Shown: positions 55,624-64,000, counted from the first letter of the stretch. The stretch: DNA of 64,000 nucleotides from Streptomyces sp. V3I8 (GCF_030817535.1 NZ_JAUSZL010000002.1:1364001-1428000), one strand, 5' to 3'. The notes: generated by a model not told the origin, from the sequence alone. Translations and numbers: made by a program.

Positions 55624-55889
55624 TTACGCCGACTCCAGGAACGCATGCAGGTCGCGTACCGCGCGGGCGACCTCTGCGGGCGCGTCGAACGGCTGGTTGT
55701 GGCCGCTCGGGACGCGCCGGTGGCCGAGGAGGCGCGGGAACCGGCCGGCGTGCTCCTCGCGCGGACGGGGGTGCAGTGCCGGATCCTCGGTGGGATCGAG
55801 CACGATCGCCGGGACGTCGACGGTCGGGAGAGCGGCCGGACCGGCCGCCCGAGCGGTGGGCTCAGTTGCCGTGGTCCAGCTGTGCGCCG
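55624..55889 (-). pseudogene. Alpha/beta-hydrolase C-terminal remnant
   Basis: A minus-strand frame ending at a TAA (55624-55626) encodes the tail of an alpha/beta hydrolase: TVDVPAIVLDPTEDPALHP (catalytic acid region) and VPSGHNQPFDAPAEVARAV (catalytic His). The N-terminal half with the nucleophile is missing, cut by the end of the adjacent MFS gene. It resembles neither the sequence nor the ending of the intact hydrolase at 57284-58129, so it is not a simple duplicate. Confidence 0.65.
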
Positions 55890-57287
55890 TTACCTGCGTG
55901 TCCTTGCGCTGTGACTGCGATGGCCGCGCACGGGCTCGGTGCCAGGTCGGTCGCGGAGCCGGAGGCTGATCAGCGCAGTGATCGTGAAGACGGCAACCTG
56001 GTAGAGCATGGCGTGCCGGAATGCGGTGTCCGCATCAGCGGCGGGGGCACCGTAGGCGAGTCCGGCCGCGGTCACTCCGATGGATCCGCCGAGCTGCTGT
56101 GCTGTGGGCAGCAGTCCGGAGACCGAGCCGGCGGCGGGGCCGTGCACCTCGGCCAGGACCAGGGTGAACGCCGACGCGGTGAAGGCGCCGAACGCGGCTC
56201 CGCCGGCGGCCAGTACGGGCAGTGCCGCCTGGCGTCCCGCCGCTGAGCCGATGAGCGGGGCCAGCGCCAGGCACATCCCGGCCAGCACCAGCGACGCGGC
56301 GGTGAGCACCGCCGGCCCGTGCCGGCGGGTGAGAGCGGGGGCGGCCGTGCTGCCGGCGGCGGCAGCAGCGGCGAACGGTGCCGACGTCAGCGCGGCCGCC
56401 AGGGCCGAGTACCCGACGGCGGACTGGAGGTGGAGGAAGAGCACGTAGGTGAAGGAGGGCACGCCCGTGTTGAACATGAACACCAGCAGCGTGCCCCTGC
56501 GCGCCGCCCGGTCACGCAGCACCGCGGGATGGATCAGGGGGTCCGGCCGGTGCGGGAGGCTTCGGACGAAGTGACAGAGGGCGGTCGCAGCTACGGTGAA
56601 CCCGGCCCATGTCCACCAGGGCCAGCCTGCTTCCCGCCCCAGCGCCAGGGGCAGGACCAGCGCGCCGGCTCCCACGGTGACCAGCAACGCACCCAGCTTG
56701 TCGACGCGCAGTCCCTCCGCCCCGCGGGTGCGGGGCAGCGCGCCCGCTCCGGCCAGCGAGGCGAGCGCCACCGGCACGGTGAGGAGCATCACCGGCCGCC
56801 AGCCGAGGCCGAAGAGATCGGCGCTGAGGACGAGGCCACCGATCAGCGGCCCGGCCAGTGACGCGACGGCCATGGTGGCGCCGTACAGGCCCAGCGCACG
56901 CGGTCGGCGTGTTGCGGGGGTGACGGCCCGGATGAGCGACAGGACCTGGGGGGCGACCAGGCCGCTGCCCGCGCCCTGCACCAGCCGGGCCGTGATCAGT
57001 GATGCGGCGTCGGGGGCGCACGCGCCGGCCACCGAGCCAGCGGTGAAGACCACGGTGCCCGCCACGAACAGTCGGCGGTAGCCGTACCGGTCGCCCAGCC
57101 GCGCGGCGGGGATGAGCAGGCACGCGTACGTCAGGGTGTATCCGGCCAGGACCAGCTGCACGGCACCAGGACCGGCGCCCAGGCCGGCCTGTATCGCCGG
57201 CGCAGCCACCTGGGCGACAGTGACGTTGAGCAGTTGCACGAAAGTGGCGCTGAGCACCACCGGCAGCACCAGGCGCCGGTCGCTCAC
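55890..57287 (-). CDS. MFS multidrug transporter
   Basis: The 465-residue protein is a DHA2-like drug:proton antiporter with 12-14 helices. The N-terminus FVQLLNVTVAQVAAPAIQAGLG stands at the place of motif D1, LGDRYGYRRLFVAG is motif A, and GSGLVAPQVLSLIRAV and ALGLYGATMAVASLAGPLIGGLV (motif C) follow. The start overlaps the stop of the upstream hydrolase gene (GTGA), so the two are cotranslated. It may export the compound processed or sensed by that hydrolase. Confidence 0.9.
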   Translation of the reverse strand: MSDRRLVLPVVLSATFVQLLNVTVAQVAAPAIQAGLGAGPGAVQLVLAGYTLTYACLLIPAARLGDRYGYRRLFVAGTVVFTAGSVAGACAPDAASLITARLVQGAGSGLVAPQVLSLIRAVTPATRRPRALGLYGATMAVASLAGPLIGGLVLSADLFGLGWRPVMLLTVPVALASLAGAGALPRTRGAEGLRVDKLGALLVTVGAGALVLPLALGREAGWPWWTWAGFTVAATALCHFVRSLPHRPDPLIHPAVLRDRAARRGTLLVFMFNTGVPSFTYVLFLHLQSAVGYSALAAALTSAPFAAAAAAGSTAAPALTRRHGPAVLTAASLVLAGMCLALAPLIGSAAGRQAALPVLAAGGAAFGAFTASAFTLVLAEVHGPAAGSVSGLLPTAQQLGGSIGVTAAGLAYGAPAADADTAFRHAMLYQVAVFTITALISLRLRDRPGTEPVRGHRSHSARTRR

Positions 57288-58129
57288 GGCAGCAGAGCCG
57301 CGGCGAGCTCATGGGGGCGGGCGGCGAACGGGCTGTGGCTGCCCGGGAGGGTGCGCACGGTGAACGGGTTGCCGGGCATGGCCCGGTCGGCTTCAGCGAT
57401 CATCAGATCCTGCACGGCCGTCGGCAGTGCCCGGTCGTCCGCGCAGCGCAGGAAGGTCCGCGGGATGCGCCCCCACCGTTGCGCGGTCACGATGACCGGG
57501 GTGGTGGGGATCGACAGCGGCAGATCGGGGCTCAGTGCCGAGCGCCAGCGGTCGAAGCGGTCCGGAGCGATGTCGTGGTACTGGGTCTGCCGCAGTTCCT
57601 CGACGTAGGCGGGGTCCTGTGAGAGCGGGTTGATCCGCACGGCGCCCAGTTGCCCGGGGTCGCCGAGGTTCAGATTCTGACCCCGCGCTGTGGCGTTCTC
57701 GCGCGAGCGAAGATAGTCGAAGAAGCGGGGCCGTCCGGCGGGCACGAAGGCCGAGAGGTAGACGAGCTCATCGACGAGTTCGGGTGCTCGCTCGGCGGCC
57801 AGTGACGCGGGGCCGCCGCCCGCGCTGTGCGCGACGAGGACGACACGACGGTGGTGGCGGGCCTGGCGCAGCGTGTCCAGCACGGCCTCGGCGCAGTCGT
57901 CCGTCGTCACGTCGGCGAGCGCGGACTTCTCGGTCGACAAGCCCGGCTGGCCCGGCTGGAGGTATCCGCTGGGCAGCGGTGCGTCGAAGCCGTGCCCCGG
58001 CAGGTCGACGGCCATGCTCGCGGCACCCGGTGCGGCGAGTGCGCGCTGCGTCGCCGCCCACTGGCCGGAGCCGTGCCAGGCCCCGTGCACGAAGACGAAG
58101 ACGGTGCCGGCGAAGGAAGGATCAGTCAT
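57284..58129 (-). CDS. Alpha/beta hydrolase (esterase/lyase-like)
   Basis: The 281-residue protein has the alpha/beta-hydrolase layout: oxyanion region FVHGAWHGSGQW, nucleophile elbow VAHSAGGG (Ala replaces the first Gly of GxSxG), and catalytic His in LPGSHSPF. It is closest in style to small pyrethroid-hydrolase/methyl-salicylate-esterase-like enzymes. The ATG at 58129 gives a normal N-terminus at the first strand. It is translationally coupled to the MFS gene and divergent from a LysR regulator. Confidence 0.85.
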   Translation of the reverse strand: MTDPSFAGTVFVFVHGAWHGSGQWAATQRALAAPGAASMAVDLPGHGFDAPLPSGYLQPGQPGLSTEKSALADVTTDDCAEAVLDTLRQARHHRRVVLVAHSAGGGPASLAAERAPELVDELVYLSAFVPAGRPRFFDYLRSRENATARGQNLNLGDPGQLGAVRINPLSQDPAYVEELRQTQYHDIAPDRFDRWRSALSPDLPLSIPTTPVIVTAQRWGRIPRTFLRCADDRALPTAVQDLMIAEADRAMPGNPFTVRTLPGSHSPFAARPHELAAALLP

Positions 58130-58219
58130 GACCGCATTCCACGCGGCCCGACCTGGATCATCCAGTGAAAGATCTGACAAACTGGTCTGCAATACATGTG
58201 AGGTATGGCCGGAGGCTAC

Positions 58220-59176
58220 ATGGAGGCGCGGCACCTACGGTACGCACTGGCCCTCGCCGAGCACGCGCACTTCGGCCGGGCGGCCGGTGCGCTGGGCATC
58301 GCGCAGCCTCCGCTGTCCAAGCAGATCGCCGACCTCGAACGGGAAGTGGGCACCCGCCTGTTCGACCGCACCCGCCAGGGGGTGTTTCCGACGGCTGCAG
58401 GAAAGGCCTTCCTCTCCCGGGCACGCAAGGCGCTCGACGAGATCGCGGCCGCCTCGGTCGACGCGGCCAGGGCAGCGCGCGGCGAGACAGGCCGGCTGCG
58501 CCTGGGCTTCATCGCCTCGGCACTGCTCGAACCCCTGCCGGACGTCCTCAGCCGGTTCGGCCGCGAACGGCCCGACGTACGGCTGGAACTGCACGAGATG
58601 GCGACCAGGCGCAGCACGGCCGCACTCGTCACCGGCGAACTGGACGTGGCGATCGGCCTCGGCCCGCCAGGAGGCATCGGGGCCGAGCAGCTGGTGTCGG
58701 TCCCGATCGGACACGACCACATCGTCGCGGTCGTGAGCAGCACGCACCCGTACGCGGGGCAGCCCTCGGTGGACGTGGACCAGCTGCGGCGGCAGCCGCT
58801 GATCGTGGCGCCGGGTGAGGACGAGCCCGCCGTCGCCACCGGGCTGCGGACACTCCTGGGCACGGACTCCCCCGCACTCTCCGGCGCGACCGTCGCCAGG
58901 GACATCCACACCATCATCGGCCTCGCCGCCTGCGGGGTAGGCGTCGGTCTGGGGCCCTCTCGCATGCTGACGGCCCCACGACAGGGCACATGGTTCTGCG
59001 AGGTGACCCCACGCACGCCTCTGCCCGATCTGGTCCTGTCCTTCCATGCCCGGGACCGTTCCCCGGCGCTGAACGCCTTCCTCGACGTCATCCGCACGAA
59101 CTGCCCCCACGTCGGTGCCGCGCTCGACCACCGGCTCGGCCCACCGGGACCACAAGGAGAAGGCGACCGCGGCTGA
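58220..59176 (+). CDS. LysR-family regulator, divergent from hydrolase-MFS operon
   Basis: The 318-residue protein has the LysR HTH (MEARHLRYALALAEHAHFGRAA, then AQPPLSKQIADLEREVG) and an effector domain (LRLGFIASALLEPLPDVL, IIGLAACGVGVGLGPSRM), close to the CatM/BenM/HcaR style. The ATG at 58220 follows GGAGG by 5 nt. It lies back to back with the hydrolase gene, 90 bp apart, the standard arrangement for a LysR protein controlling its neighbour. Confidence 0.9.
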   Translation: MEARHLRYALALAEHAHFGRAAGALGIAQPPLSKQIADLEREVGTRLFDRTRQGVFPTAAGKAFLSRARKALDEIAAASVDAARAARGETGRLRLGFIASALLEPLPDVLSRFGRERPDVRLELHEMATRRSTAALVTGELDVAIGLGPPGGIGAEQLVSVPIGHDHIVAVVSSTHPYAGQPSVDVDQLRRQPLIVAPGEDEPAVATGLRTLLGTDSPALSGATVARDIHTIIGLAACGVGVGLGPSRMLTAPRQGTWFCEVTPRTPLPDLVLSFHARDRSPALNAFLDVIRTNCPHVGAALDHRLGPPGPQGEGDRG

Positions 59177-59328
59177 TGCCTGCTCAGCAGTACCGGCTGG
59201 AGACGCTCAGCACCGCGCTCACCGCCCACCTGACCATGGTCCGCGCTCCCCAAACCCTGCCGACCCTGCCCGCCGGTCCCCGCCGCGCCCGCTGGACCGC
59301 CTGGTCCCCAAGTGGTCTTCCGAGAACA

Positions 59329-59348
59329 TGACGCTGTCGGGGATCTTG
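59329..59348 (+). repeat. 20-bp repeat, copy 1
   Basis: TGACGCTGTCGGGGATCTTG. An inverted copy lies at 59401-59420 (19 of 20 matching) and a direct copy at 63926-63945 (18 of 20). It may be the end of an insertion sequence. Confidence 0.8.
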
Positions 59349-59400
59349 TTTCCTGTGGGCGGCGACGCAGGCGGGTAACACCCACGTCCCCGGCCGTGGC

Positions 59401-59420
59401 CAAGATCCCTGACAGCGTCA
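59401..59420 (-). repeat. 20-bp repeat, copy 2 (inverted)
   Basis: The minus strand reads TGACGCTGTCAGGGATCTTG. Together with copy 1 it brackets a 52-bp spacer; with copy 3 it brackets the nitroreductase-to-monooxygenase cassette as inverted repeats. Confidence 0.8.
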
Positions 59421-59425
59421 GGCAC

Positions 59426-60085
59426 TTAGATCCAGCGAATGACCTCGTCTGGTGCGGGTCGTTCGGCCGGGCGGAAATCCGTGCCTTTGGTGTACGCCAC
59501 CGGCGTGAGCACCGCCTGCGCGACCGTTTCGTAGTCGAGTCCCAGGATGTCGGCCACGTCCCGTTCGCGGGCGAGGTGCATCGATGTCCAAGCGGTGCCC
59601 AGCGCGCGGGCCCGGGCGGCCAGCATGAAGCTCCACGTGGCCGGGATGACGTTGCTCATGCCGGCCGCCGCCCACTCTCGGTTGGGGCCTTCGTTGCAGG
59701 CCAGCACCAGCACCGGTGCGTCGCCCATGTGCTCGCCCAGGTAGTCGGCAGAGCTGGCTACCCGCTGCTGCACCGCGTCGCGGGCGTCGTCACCGGTGGG
59801 CTTACCGGGGTATCCCGGTGAGGCTTTGTAGGCGGCGTACACCTCGCGGTAGACGTCGCCGACCGCCCGGCGTTTCGCCTCGTCGCGGATCACGACGAAC
59901 CGCATGGTCACGACGTTCGATCCCGACGGCGCCTGCAGGGCCATCGCCACACACTCGCGGATCGCGTCGTCGGGCACCGGCCGGGTGAAGTCGAGGCGTT
60001 TGCGGACCGCGCGTGTGGTGGAGAGCAGTTGGTCCGGGTCGAGATCAAGCAAGGTCATTTCGGTCACCCTGGGGTCGAGGGTCAT
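59426..60085 (-). CDS. Nitroreductase-family FMN protein
   Basis: The 219-residue protein carries the nitroreductase pattern: STTRAVRKRLDFTRPVP at the FMN-binding N-terminus, ALQAPSGSNVVTMRFVVIRD, and GTAWTSMHLARERDVADILG near the C-terminus. Such enzymes use NAD(P)H to reduce nitro compounds, quinones or free flavin. Its ATG overlaps the stop of the MerR gene (ATGA), so the pair is cotranslated. It could supply reduced FMN to the monooxygenase encoded at 62580, which has no flavin reductase of its own nearby. The stop lies 5 bp from repeat copy 2. Confidence 0.88.
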   Translation of the reverse strand: MTLDPRVTEMTLLDLDPDQLLSTTRAVRKRLDFTRPVPDDAIRECVAMALQAPSGSNVVTMRFVVIRDEAKRRAVGDVYREVYAAYKASPGYPGKPTGDDARDAVQQRVASSADYLGEHMGDAPVLVLACNEGPNREWAAAGMSNVIPATWSFMLAARARALGTAWTSMHLARERDVADILGLDYETVAQAVLTPVAYTKGTDFRPAERPAPDEVIRWI

Positions 60086-60474
60086 TTCGGCACGCGGGTT
60101 TCAGTCGTGGCAGCGATGGATCGGTCCATGGCGGAGATGTATTGGGTAAGGGCGTGGCAATGGTGCTCCAGCAGGACGATGCGCTCTGTCATCCGGTCGC
60201 GCTCACGCACCAGCATCTCGCGCAGCTCAGGGTCGGCATCGGCGACGACGATCTCCTGCGGCTGGTTGAGGCACGGCAGCATGTCGCCGATGATGCGCGT
60301 GGGGATACCGGAGTCGAGCAGGCCGCGAATCTTCTTCACGCGATCCACCAGGTATTCGTCGTACTCCCGGTAGCCGTTCTCCTGCCGTCGCGGCGTGATG
60401 AGCCCTTGCTCCTCGTAGTAGCGCAGCATGCGCGTCGGGACTGCGGTGCGTTTCGCGAGTTCACCGATCTTCAT
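60082..60474 (-). CDS. MerR-family regulator
   Basis: The 130-residue protein begins MKIGELAKRTAVPTRMLRYYEEQGLI and continues RRQENGYREYDE, the MerR winged helix, followed by a long coiled-coil dimer helix (REMLVRERDRMTERIVLLEHHCHAL). It lacks the cysteines of metal sensors, so a small-molecule or redox role is more likely. The ATG at 60474 is chosen because GAGGAGGT lies upstream. It is coupled to the nitroreductase gene. Confidence 0.9.
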   Translation of the reverse strand: MKIGELAKRTAVPTRMLRYYEEQGLITPRRQENGYREYDEYLVDRVKKIRGLLDSGIPTRIIGDMLPCLNQPQEIVVADADPELREMLVRERDRMTERIVLLEHHCHALTQYISAMDRSIAATTETRVPK

Positions 60475-60512
60475 GACCACCACCTCCTCGGCAACACGAT
60501 CGTCACCCACGA

Positions 60513-60535
60513 AACCTTACAGTCATGTCAAGGTT
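60513..60535. promoter_or_regulatory. Probable MerR operator and -35 region of merR-nitroreductase
   Basis: AACCTT (60513-60518) and AAGGTT (60530-60535) form a dyad. The minus strand contains TTGACA (60531-60526) inside it, as in MerR-type promoters, about 40 bp before the merR start. Confidence 0.65.
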
Positions 60536-60574
60536 GATTGGGTGTGAGCAGCGACTCGTCGCTTACCGTTGACA

Positions 60575-60589
60575 TTCACATGATGTGAA
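60575..60589. promoter_or_regulatory. Second dyad in the divergent region
   Basis: TTCACAT-G-ATGTGAA is a perfect 7-1-7 palindrome that follows TTGACA (60569-60574) on the plus strand and precedes AGGTT. It may be the operator for the rightward MFS-monooxygenase operon, though that operon starts about 390 bp further on. Confidence 0.55.
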
Positions 60590-60978
60590 GGTTGCACCAT
60601 GGTCGCATGTTCCGGACCAGTAACTCCGTATGGGGCCGCCCGCGAAGCGGGACACCGCGGACGATGCGGCGCACCTGCGCAGGCTTCGCGACGGGTGCCG
60701 CGGTCATTGCCGTGAAGAGCGACAGCTGTTCGGGAAGCAGCGCCATCCTCGGAGGCCGGCTCCACGTCGGCTGTCCGGTCACGGGATTCCTCGATTACCC
60801 AGGGCGAGCTGGTGCGAAAGCGCCAGACGATTCCTTCGATCGCGGGTCGGTGATCATCCAGGCCGTGACCGACCCGGTTGTCCTTCGTGCACCGACTTGT
60901 CCGGCCCGCACCTGACGCCTGCCCGCCGGCGAGTCGCGCACGTCGCACCGATCGATCTTCCTCTTCGAACCTCACGAG
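60590..60978. other. Long upstream region of the MFS gene, no supported gene
   Basis: A 107-residue plus-strand frame (60592-60915) has no recognisable family and poor codon bias; minus-strand frames look no better. The stretch may be an untranslated leader or decayed coding DNA. Confidence 0.45.
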
Positions 60979-62583
60979 ATGGCGAGCACGTACATGACCA
61001 CCCCATCGGCATCTGGCGCCGCAGTCGCGGCACCGACGACCCACTCCGGCGATCGGCTCCCACCGGGTGTCGCCCTGGTCATCGGGGTCCTGATGGTCTC
61101 GACGTTCATCGTCTTCCTCAACGAGATGCTCCTCGGCGTCGCCCTGCCCACGCTGATCGCGGACTTCGGGGTCAGCCCGAGCACCGGGCAGTGGGTCACG
61201 ACCGGCTTCCTGCTGACCATGGCCGTGCTGATCCCCGCCAGCGGATTCGTGATGCGGCGCTTCCATATGCGAACGGTCTTCCTGGTCGCGATGTCACTGT
61301 TCCTCGTCGGGACGACACTCGCCGCGATCGCGCCGACGTTCGGCCTCCTGGTGGCCGGCCGGGTCATCCAGGCATCCGGCACCGCCGTCTTCCTGCCCCT
61401 GCTGATGACCACGACGATGCGCTTGGTCCCGGTCGGTCGCCGCGGCCAGATGATGGCGATCACGACAGCCGTCCCGTCCGTGGCACCGGCCCTCGGGCCG
61501 GCGCTGTCGGGTCTCGTGCTGTCCGCACTGAGCTGGCGCTGGCTGTTCATCCTGATGCTGCCGATCGCGGTTGCCGCCCTGGCGCTGGGCGCGTGGAAGC
61601 TGCGCAACACCACCACCCCGGAGCCGGTGGCCCTGGACGTGCCGTCGTTGCTGCTGTCCGCGATCGGGTTCGGCGGCCTTGTCTACGGACTCTCCCTGCT
61701 CGGCGAGGCGTCTGCCGGGCACTCTCCGGTCTCGCCGTACCTGCCGATCGCGGTGGGCCTGGCGGGCCTGGTGGCGTTCGTCCTGCGACAGATCCCCCTG
61801 CAGCGTCGCGACAACGCGTTCCTGGACATGCGGATCTTCCTGCGGAAGTCGTTCGTCCTGCCGATCCTGGTGATGGTGTTCGTCGCGGGCAACGGGATCG
61901 GTTTGCTGGTCGTGGTCCCACTGGTGCTGACCAACGTCACCGGCCTGAGCACCCTCCAGCTCGGCCTCTTCCTGATCCCGGGCGGTGCGGCGATCTCGAT
62001 CGTGGCGGCCCTGAGCGGCCGCTTCTACGACCGTTTCGGCCCGCGTCCGCTGGTGGTTCCCGGTGCGATCGTCTGGCTGGCCGTCCTGTGGTTCCTCAGC
62101 CGGGTGGACGAGAGCACGAGCGTGATCACGTTGATCCTCGCGTGGCTGGTGTTCACCAGCGCGATGGCTGCGATGTGGGCGCCGCTCACCACCAGTGCGA
62201 TGGGCGCCCTGCGCACCGAGCTCTACCCGCACGGCACCGCGGCCTTCGCCACCGTCCAGCAGCTCGCCGGTGCCGGTTTCGGCGCGGTGTTCATCTCGGC
62301 CTACACCATCGGCTCCGGCGCCCGGGACGCCGGTGTGCTCACCACGGCGCAGGCCGAGTCCGCCGGACAGGCGGCCTTCCTCACCGCCTGGGCCATCGGC
62401 CTGCTCGTGCTGGCGGGCGCCCTCTTCATCGGCCGGACACCGGCTCCGGCTGCCGACGGGACAGCCGCCGACGGGGCGGCCGCTGCCGAGCCGGGGCCGG
62501 TCAGCGACGAGACCGTCGGCGGCGAGACGGCAAGCGGCGCGTCGGCCACCGCCGAAGCGGTCTGCAAGGCGGGGGCCCGGTGA
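60979..62583 (+). CDS. DHA2-type MFS multidrug transporter
   Basis: The 534-residue protein has 14 likely helices, with MLLGVALPTLIADFGVSPSTGQWVTTGFLL (motif D1 region), FGLLVAGRVIQASGTAVFLPLL and AVPSVAPALGPALSGLVL (motif C). A 55-residue Ala/Gly/Glu-rich cytoplasmic tail follows. It probably expels a toxic compound with proton counterflow. Its stop overlaps the GTG of the flavin monooxygenase gene (GTGA), so uptake or efflux and oxidation are likely linked to the same compound. Confidence 0.9.
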   Translation: MASTYMTTPSASGAAVAAPTTHSGDRLPPGVALVIGVLMVSTFIVFLNEMLLGVALPTLIADFGVSPSTGQWVTTGFLLTMAVLIPASGFVMRRFHMRTVFLVAMSLFLVGTTLAAIAPTFGLLVAGRVIQASGTAVFLPLLMTTTMRLVPVGRRGQMMAITTAVPSVAPALGPALSGLVLSALSWRWLFILMLPIAVAALALGAWKLRNTTTPEPVALDVPSLLLSAIGFGGLVYGLSLLGEASAGHSPVSPYLPIAVGLAGLVAFVLRQIPLQRRDNAFLDMRIFLRKSFVLPILVMVFVAGNGIGLLVVVPLVLTNVTGLSTLQLGLFLIPGGAAISIVAALSGRFYDRFGPRPLVVPGAIVWLAVLWFLSRVDESTSVITLILAWLVFTSAMAAMWAPLTTSAMGALRTELYPHGTAAFATVQQLAGAGFGAVFISAYTIGSGARDAGVLTTAQAESAGQAAFLTAWAIGLLVLAGALFIGRTPAPAADGTAADGAAAAEPGPVSDETVGGETASGASATAEAVCKAGAR

Positions 62584-63920
62584 CCGCGGACAGGAAGCTC
62601 GTCCTGGGGATGGGGCTGATCGATGGATACGGTGGCCTGCACGGCGCCTGGCGTGCCCCGCACGTGGACCCCGGGACCTACGCCGACGTCGATGCCACCG
62701 TGCGTCATGCGAGAGCTGCCGAACGCGGCAAGTTCGCCTTCCTCTTCACTCCCGACTTCCCCGCCGTACGCGGCGACGTCGAGCACTCCACGATCAGCAA
62801 CCTCATGGACCCGCTCATCCAGCTGACCGCCGTCGCACGCGAGACGACGAACATCGGCTTCGTCGCGACCGGGTCGACGACGTTCCAGGAACCGTTCAAC
62901 ACGGCACGCCAGTTCAAGGCCCTGGACGTGGTGAGCCATGGGCGCGCAGGCTGGAACGCGGTGACGACCAGTGACCCTGCTGTCGCTGCCAACTACGGAC
63001 GGCCCGTCGCCGACCGCGCCGAGCGTTACCAACGGGCGCACGAGGCGATTCAGATCGTCCAGGCGCTGTGGGGCAGCTGGCACGAAGACGCGTGGATCAA
63101 GGACCAGGCAGCGAACCGCTTCATCGACCCGACGAAACTGCAGCCCGTCAACCTGCAGGGCCAGTACGTCGCTTCGCGGGGCCCCCTGGCGATCCCACCG
63201 TCGGAACAGGGCCAGCCCGTCGTCTTCACGTCCGGCGGCCCCAGCCCGCACCTCCTGTCGATCGCGGGCCGCTACGCGAGCGGCTTCATCGCCGAGGTGT
63301 GGACGATCGAGGAGGCGCGCGCCCAGCGCGAACTCGTGCGGAACGCGGCACGCGAAGCCGGCCGCGACCCCGACGAGATCAAGTACATCGCCGGCATCAT
63401 GACCACCGTCGCGCCGACCGTGCGCGAGGGCCTCGACCGTCGCCTGACATACTCGGACGACGTCATCGAGGCCCGTCTGCCCCACCTCGGCGCGATGCTC
63501 GGAATCCATATCCACCCGGACCGGTTCGACGAACCTCTCACGCCGGATCAGCTGGCGTCCGCGCACGCCTCACCGCGGGACCCGCGCTCCTCGAACGCTC
63601 TGGCGGTGGCACGCCAGGGGTGGTCCCCGCGCGACGTTCTCGCCCATGGCGTGATCGACTTCCATCCCACCGTCGTGGGCCCGGGCGAGCTCCACGCCGA
63701 CCACCTTCAGGAGTGGTTCGAGGCGGGAGCCGCCGACGGCTTCTGGGTGACACCCGACATCTACGAGGACGGCATCGACGCATTCGTCGACGAGGTGGTG
63801 CCGATCCTGCAGGAACGCGGTATCTATCCCACCGAGTACCCGGGCACGACCCTGCGCGAGAACCTCGGCATCCCGCACCAGTACGGACCCGACCCCCGCA
63901 TCACCGCAGCCGAGCGGTAA
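62580..63920 (+). CDS. NtaA/SnaA/DszA-type flavin-dependent monooxygenase
   Basis: The 446-residue protein is a bacterial-luciferase-like enzyme of the nitrilotriacetate/pristinamycin/dibenzothiophene-sulfone monooxygenase subgroup. Seen: WRAPHVDPGTYADVDATVRHARAAERGKFAFLFTPD at the start, NIGFVATGSTTFQEPFNTARQFKALDVVSHGRAGWNAVTT (flavin-site region), and PVVFTSGGPSPHLLSIAGRYASGF. These enzymes need reduced FMN from a separate reductase. The GTG start is coupled to the MFS stop. The nitroreductase at 59426 is the nearest candidate reductase. Confidence 0.92.
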   Translation: MTADRKLVLGMGLIDGYGGLHGAWRAPHVDPGTYADVDATVRHARAAERGKFAFLFTPDFPAVRGDVEHSTISNLMDPLIQLTAVARETTNIGFVATGSTTFQEPFNTARQFKALDVVSHGRAGWNAVTTSDPAVAANYGRPVADRAERYQRAHEAIQIVQALWGSWHEDAWIKDQAANRFIDPTKLQPVNLQGQYVASRGPLAIPPSEQGQPVVFTSGGPSPHLLSIAGRYASGFIAEVWTIEEARAQRELVRNAAREAGRDPDEIKYIAGIMTTVAPTVREGLDRRLTYSDDVIEARLPHLGAMLGIHIHPDRFDEPLTPDQLASAHASPRDPRSSNALAVARQGWSPRDVLAHGVIDFHPTVVGPGELHADHLQEWFEAGAADGFWVTPDIYEDGIDAFVDEVVPILQERGIYPTEYPGTTLRENLGIPHQYGPDPRITAAER

Positions 63921-63925
63921 CTGGC

Positions 63926-63945
63926 TGACGCTGTCGCAGATCTTG
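63926..63945 (+). repeat. 20-bp repeat, copy 3
   Basis: TGACGCTGTCGCAGATCTTG, 18 of 20 identical to copy 1 and inverted relative to copy 2. It lies 5 bp after the monooxygenase stop, mirroring copy 2 at 5 bp after the nitroreductase stop. Confidence 0.75.
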
Positions 63946-64000
63946 GTTGAACGGCCTCGTGGGAGATCATCAGGCTGAATCGACGGTCCGCGAAGAAATG

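Noticed and set aside
60592..60915. A 107-codon frame with an FATGAAVIAV stretch, considered as a flavin reductase
   Set aside because: The rest of the frame does not match a flavin reductase in length or in any other motif, so the resemblance is probably chance.

Overview
The window looks like a Streptomyces (or close actinomycete) chromosome segment. It has very high G+C with strong third-position GC bias, frequent GTG starts, an AfsR/SARP-type regulator, a GAF-ANTAR protein, DmdR/IdeR-type iron boxes and many regulator/efflux pairs. No rRNA or CRISPR array was seen. One tRNA-Pro(GGG) gene lies at 11939-12012 on the minus strand.

Layout. 1-766: end of an IS3-family element with a frameshifted orfA and a cut-off orfB. 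1423-7771: a small accessory locus on the minus strand (TetR-like regulator, FAD oxidoreductase fused to a SnoaL-like domain, SARP activator, NAD-dependent epimerase), with a textbook array of SARP heptamers just before the oxidoreductase. 8340-11839: decayed MFS gene, LysR regulator, GAF-ANTAR protein and a degraded tyrosine integrase next to tRNA-Pro. 12112-17854: ordinary chromosomal genes (DUF309, cobF, a drug-efflux MFS protein with an extra C-terminal domain, a TauE/SafE permease, DUF3140, a HhH-GPD glycosylase).

17849-52784 is the main feature: an iron-regulated hydroxamate siderophore locus. It is built round one 6,553-residue five-module NRPS with no thioesterase. A formyltransferase and an ornithine N-monooxygenase prepare N5-formyl-N5-hydroxyornithine. 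An acetylglutamate-kinase paralogue, translationally coupled to the formyltransferase, probably boosts ornithine supply. The NRPS, with an MbtH partner, should assemble a pentapeptide read as (N-Me-hydroxyornithine-like)-Ser-(N-Me-hOrn)-Ser-(last residue, hOrn by inference). This resembles the scabichelin/turgichelin tris-hydroxamates as I remember them. A heterodimeric ABC exporter with one degenerate ATP site probably exports it; a lipoprotein, two FecCD permeases and an ATPase import the ferric form. Five iron boxes mark the control points. An isochorismatase-like protein lacking the catalytic lysine and a YtcJ-like amidohydrolase are under the same apparent control and have no obvious role. 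A secreted GH16 glucanase sits inside the locus.

52841-63920: accessory region with regulator/enzyme pairs. These are TetR with a divergent SDR and two matching operators, an MFS-hydrolase pair beside a LysR gene, and a MerR-nitroreductase / MFS-flavin monooxygenase cassette bracketed by copies of a 20-bp repeat. A 43-nt imperfect copy of the tRNA-Pro 3' half lies at 53448-53490.
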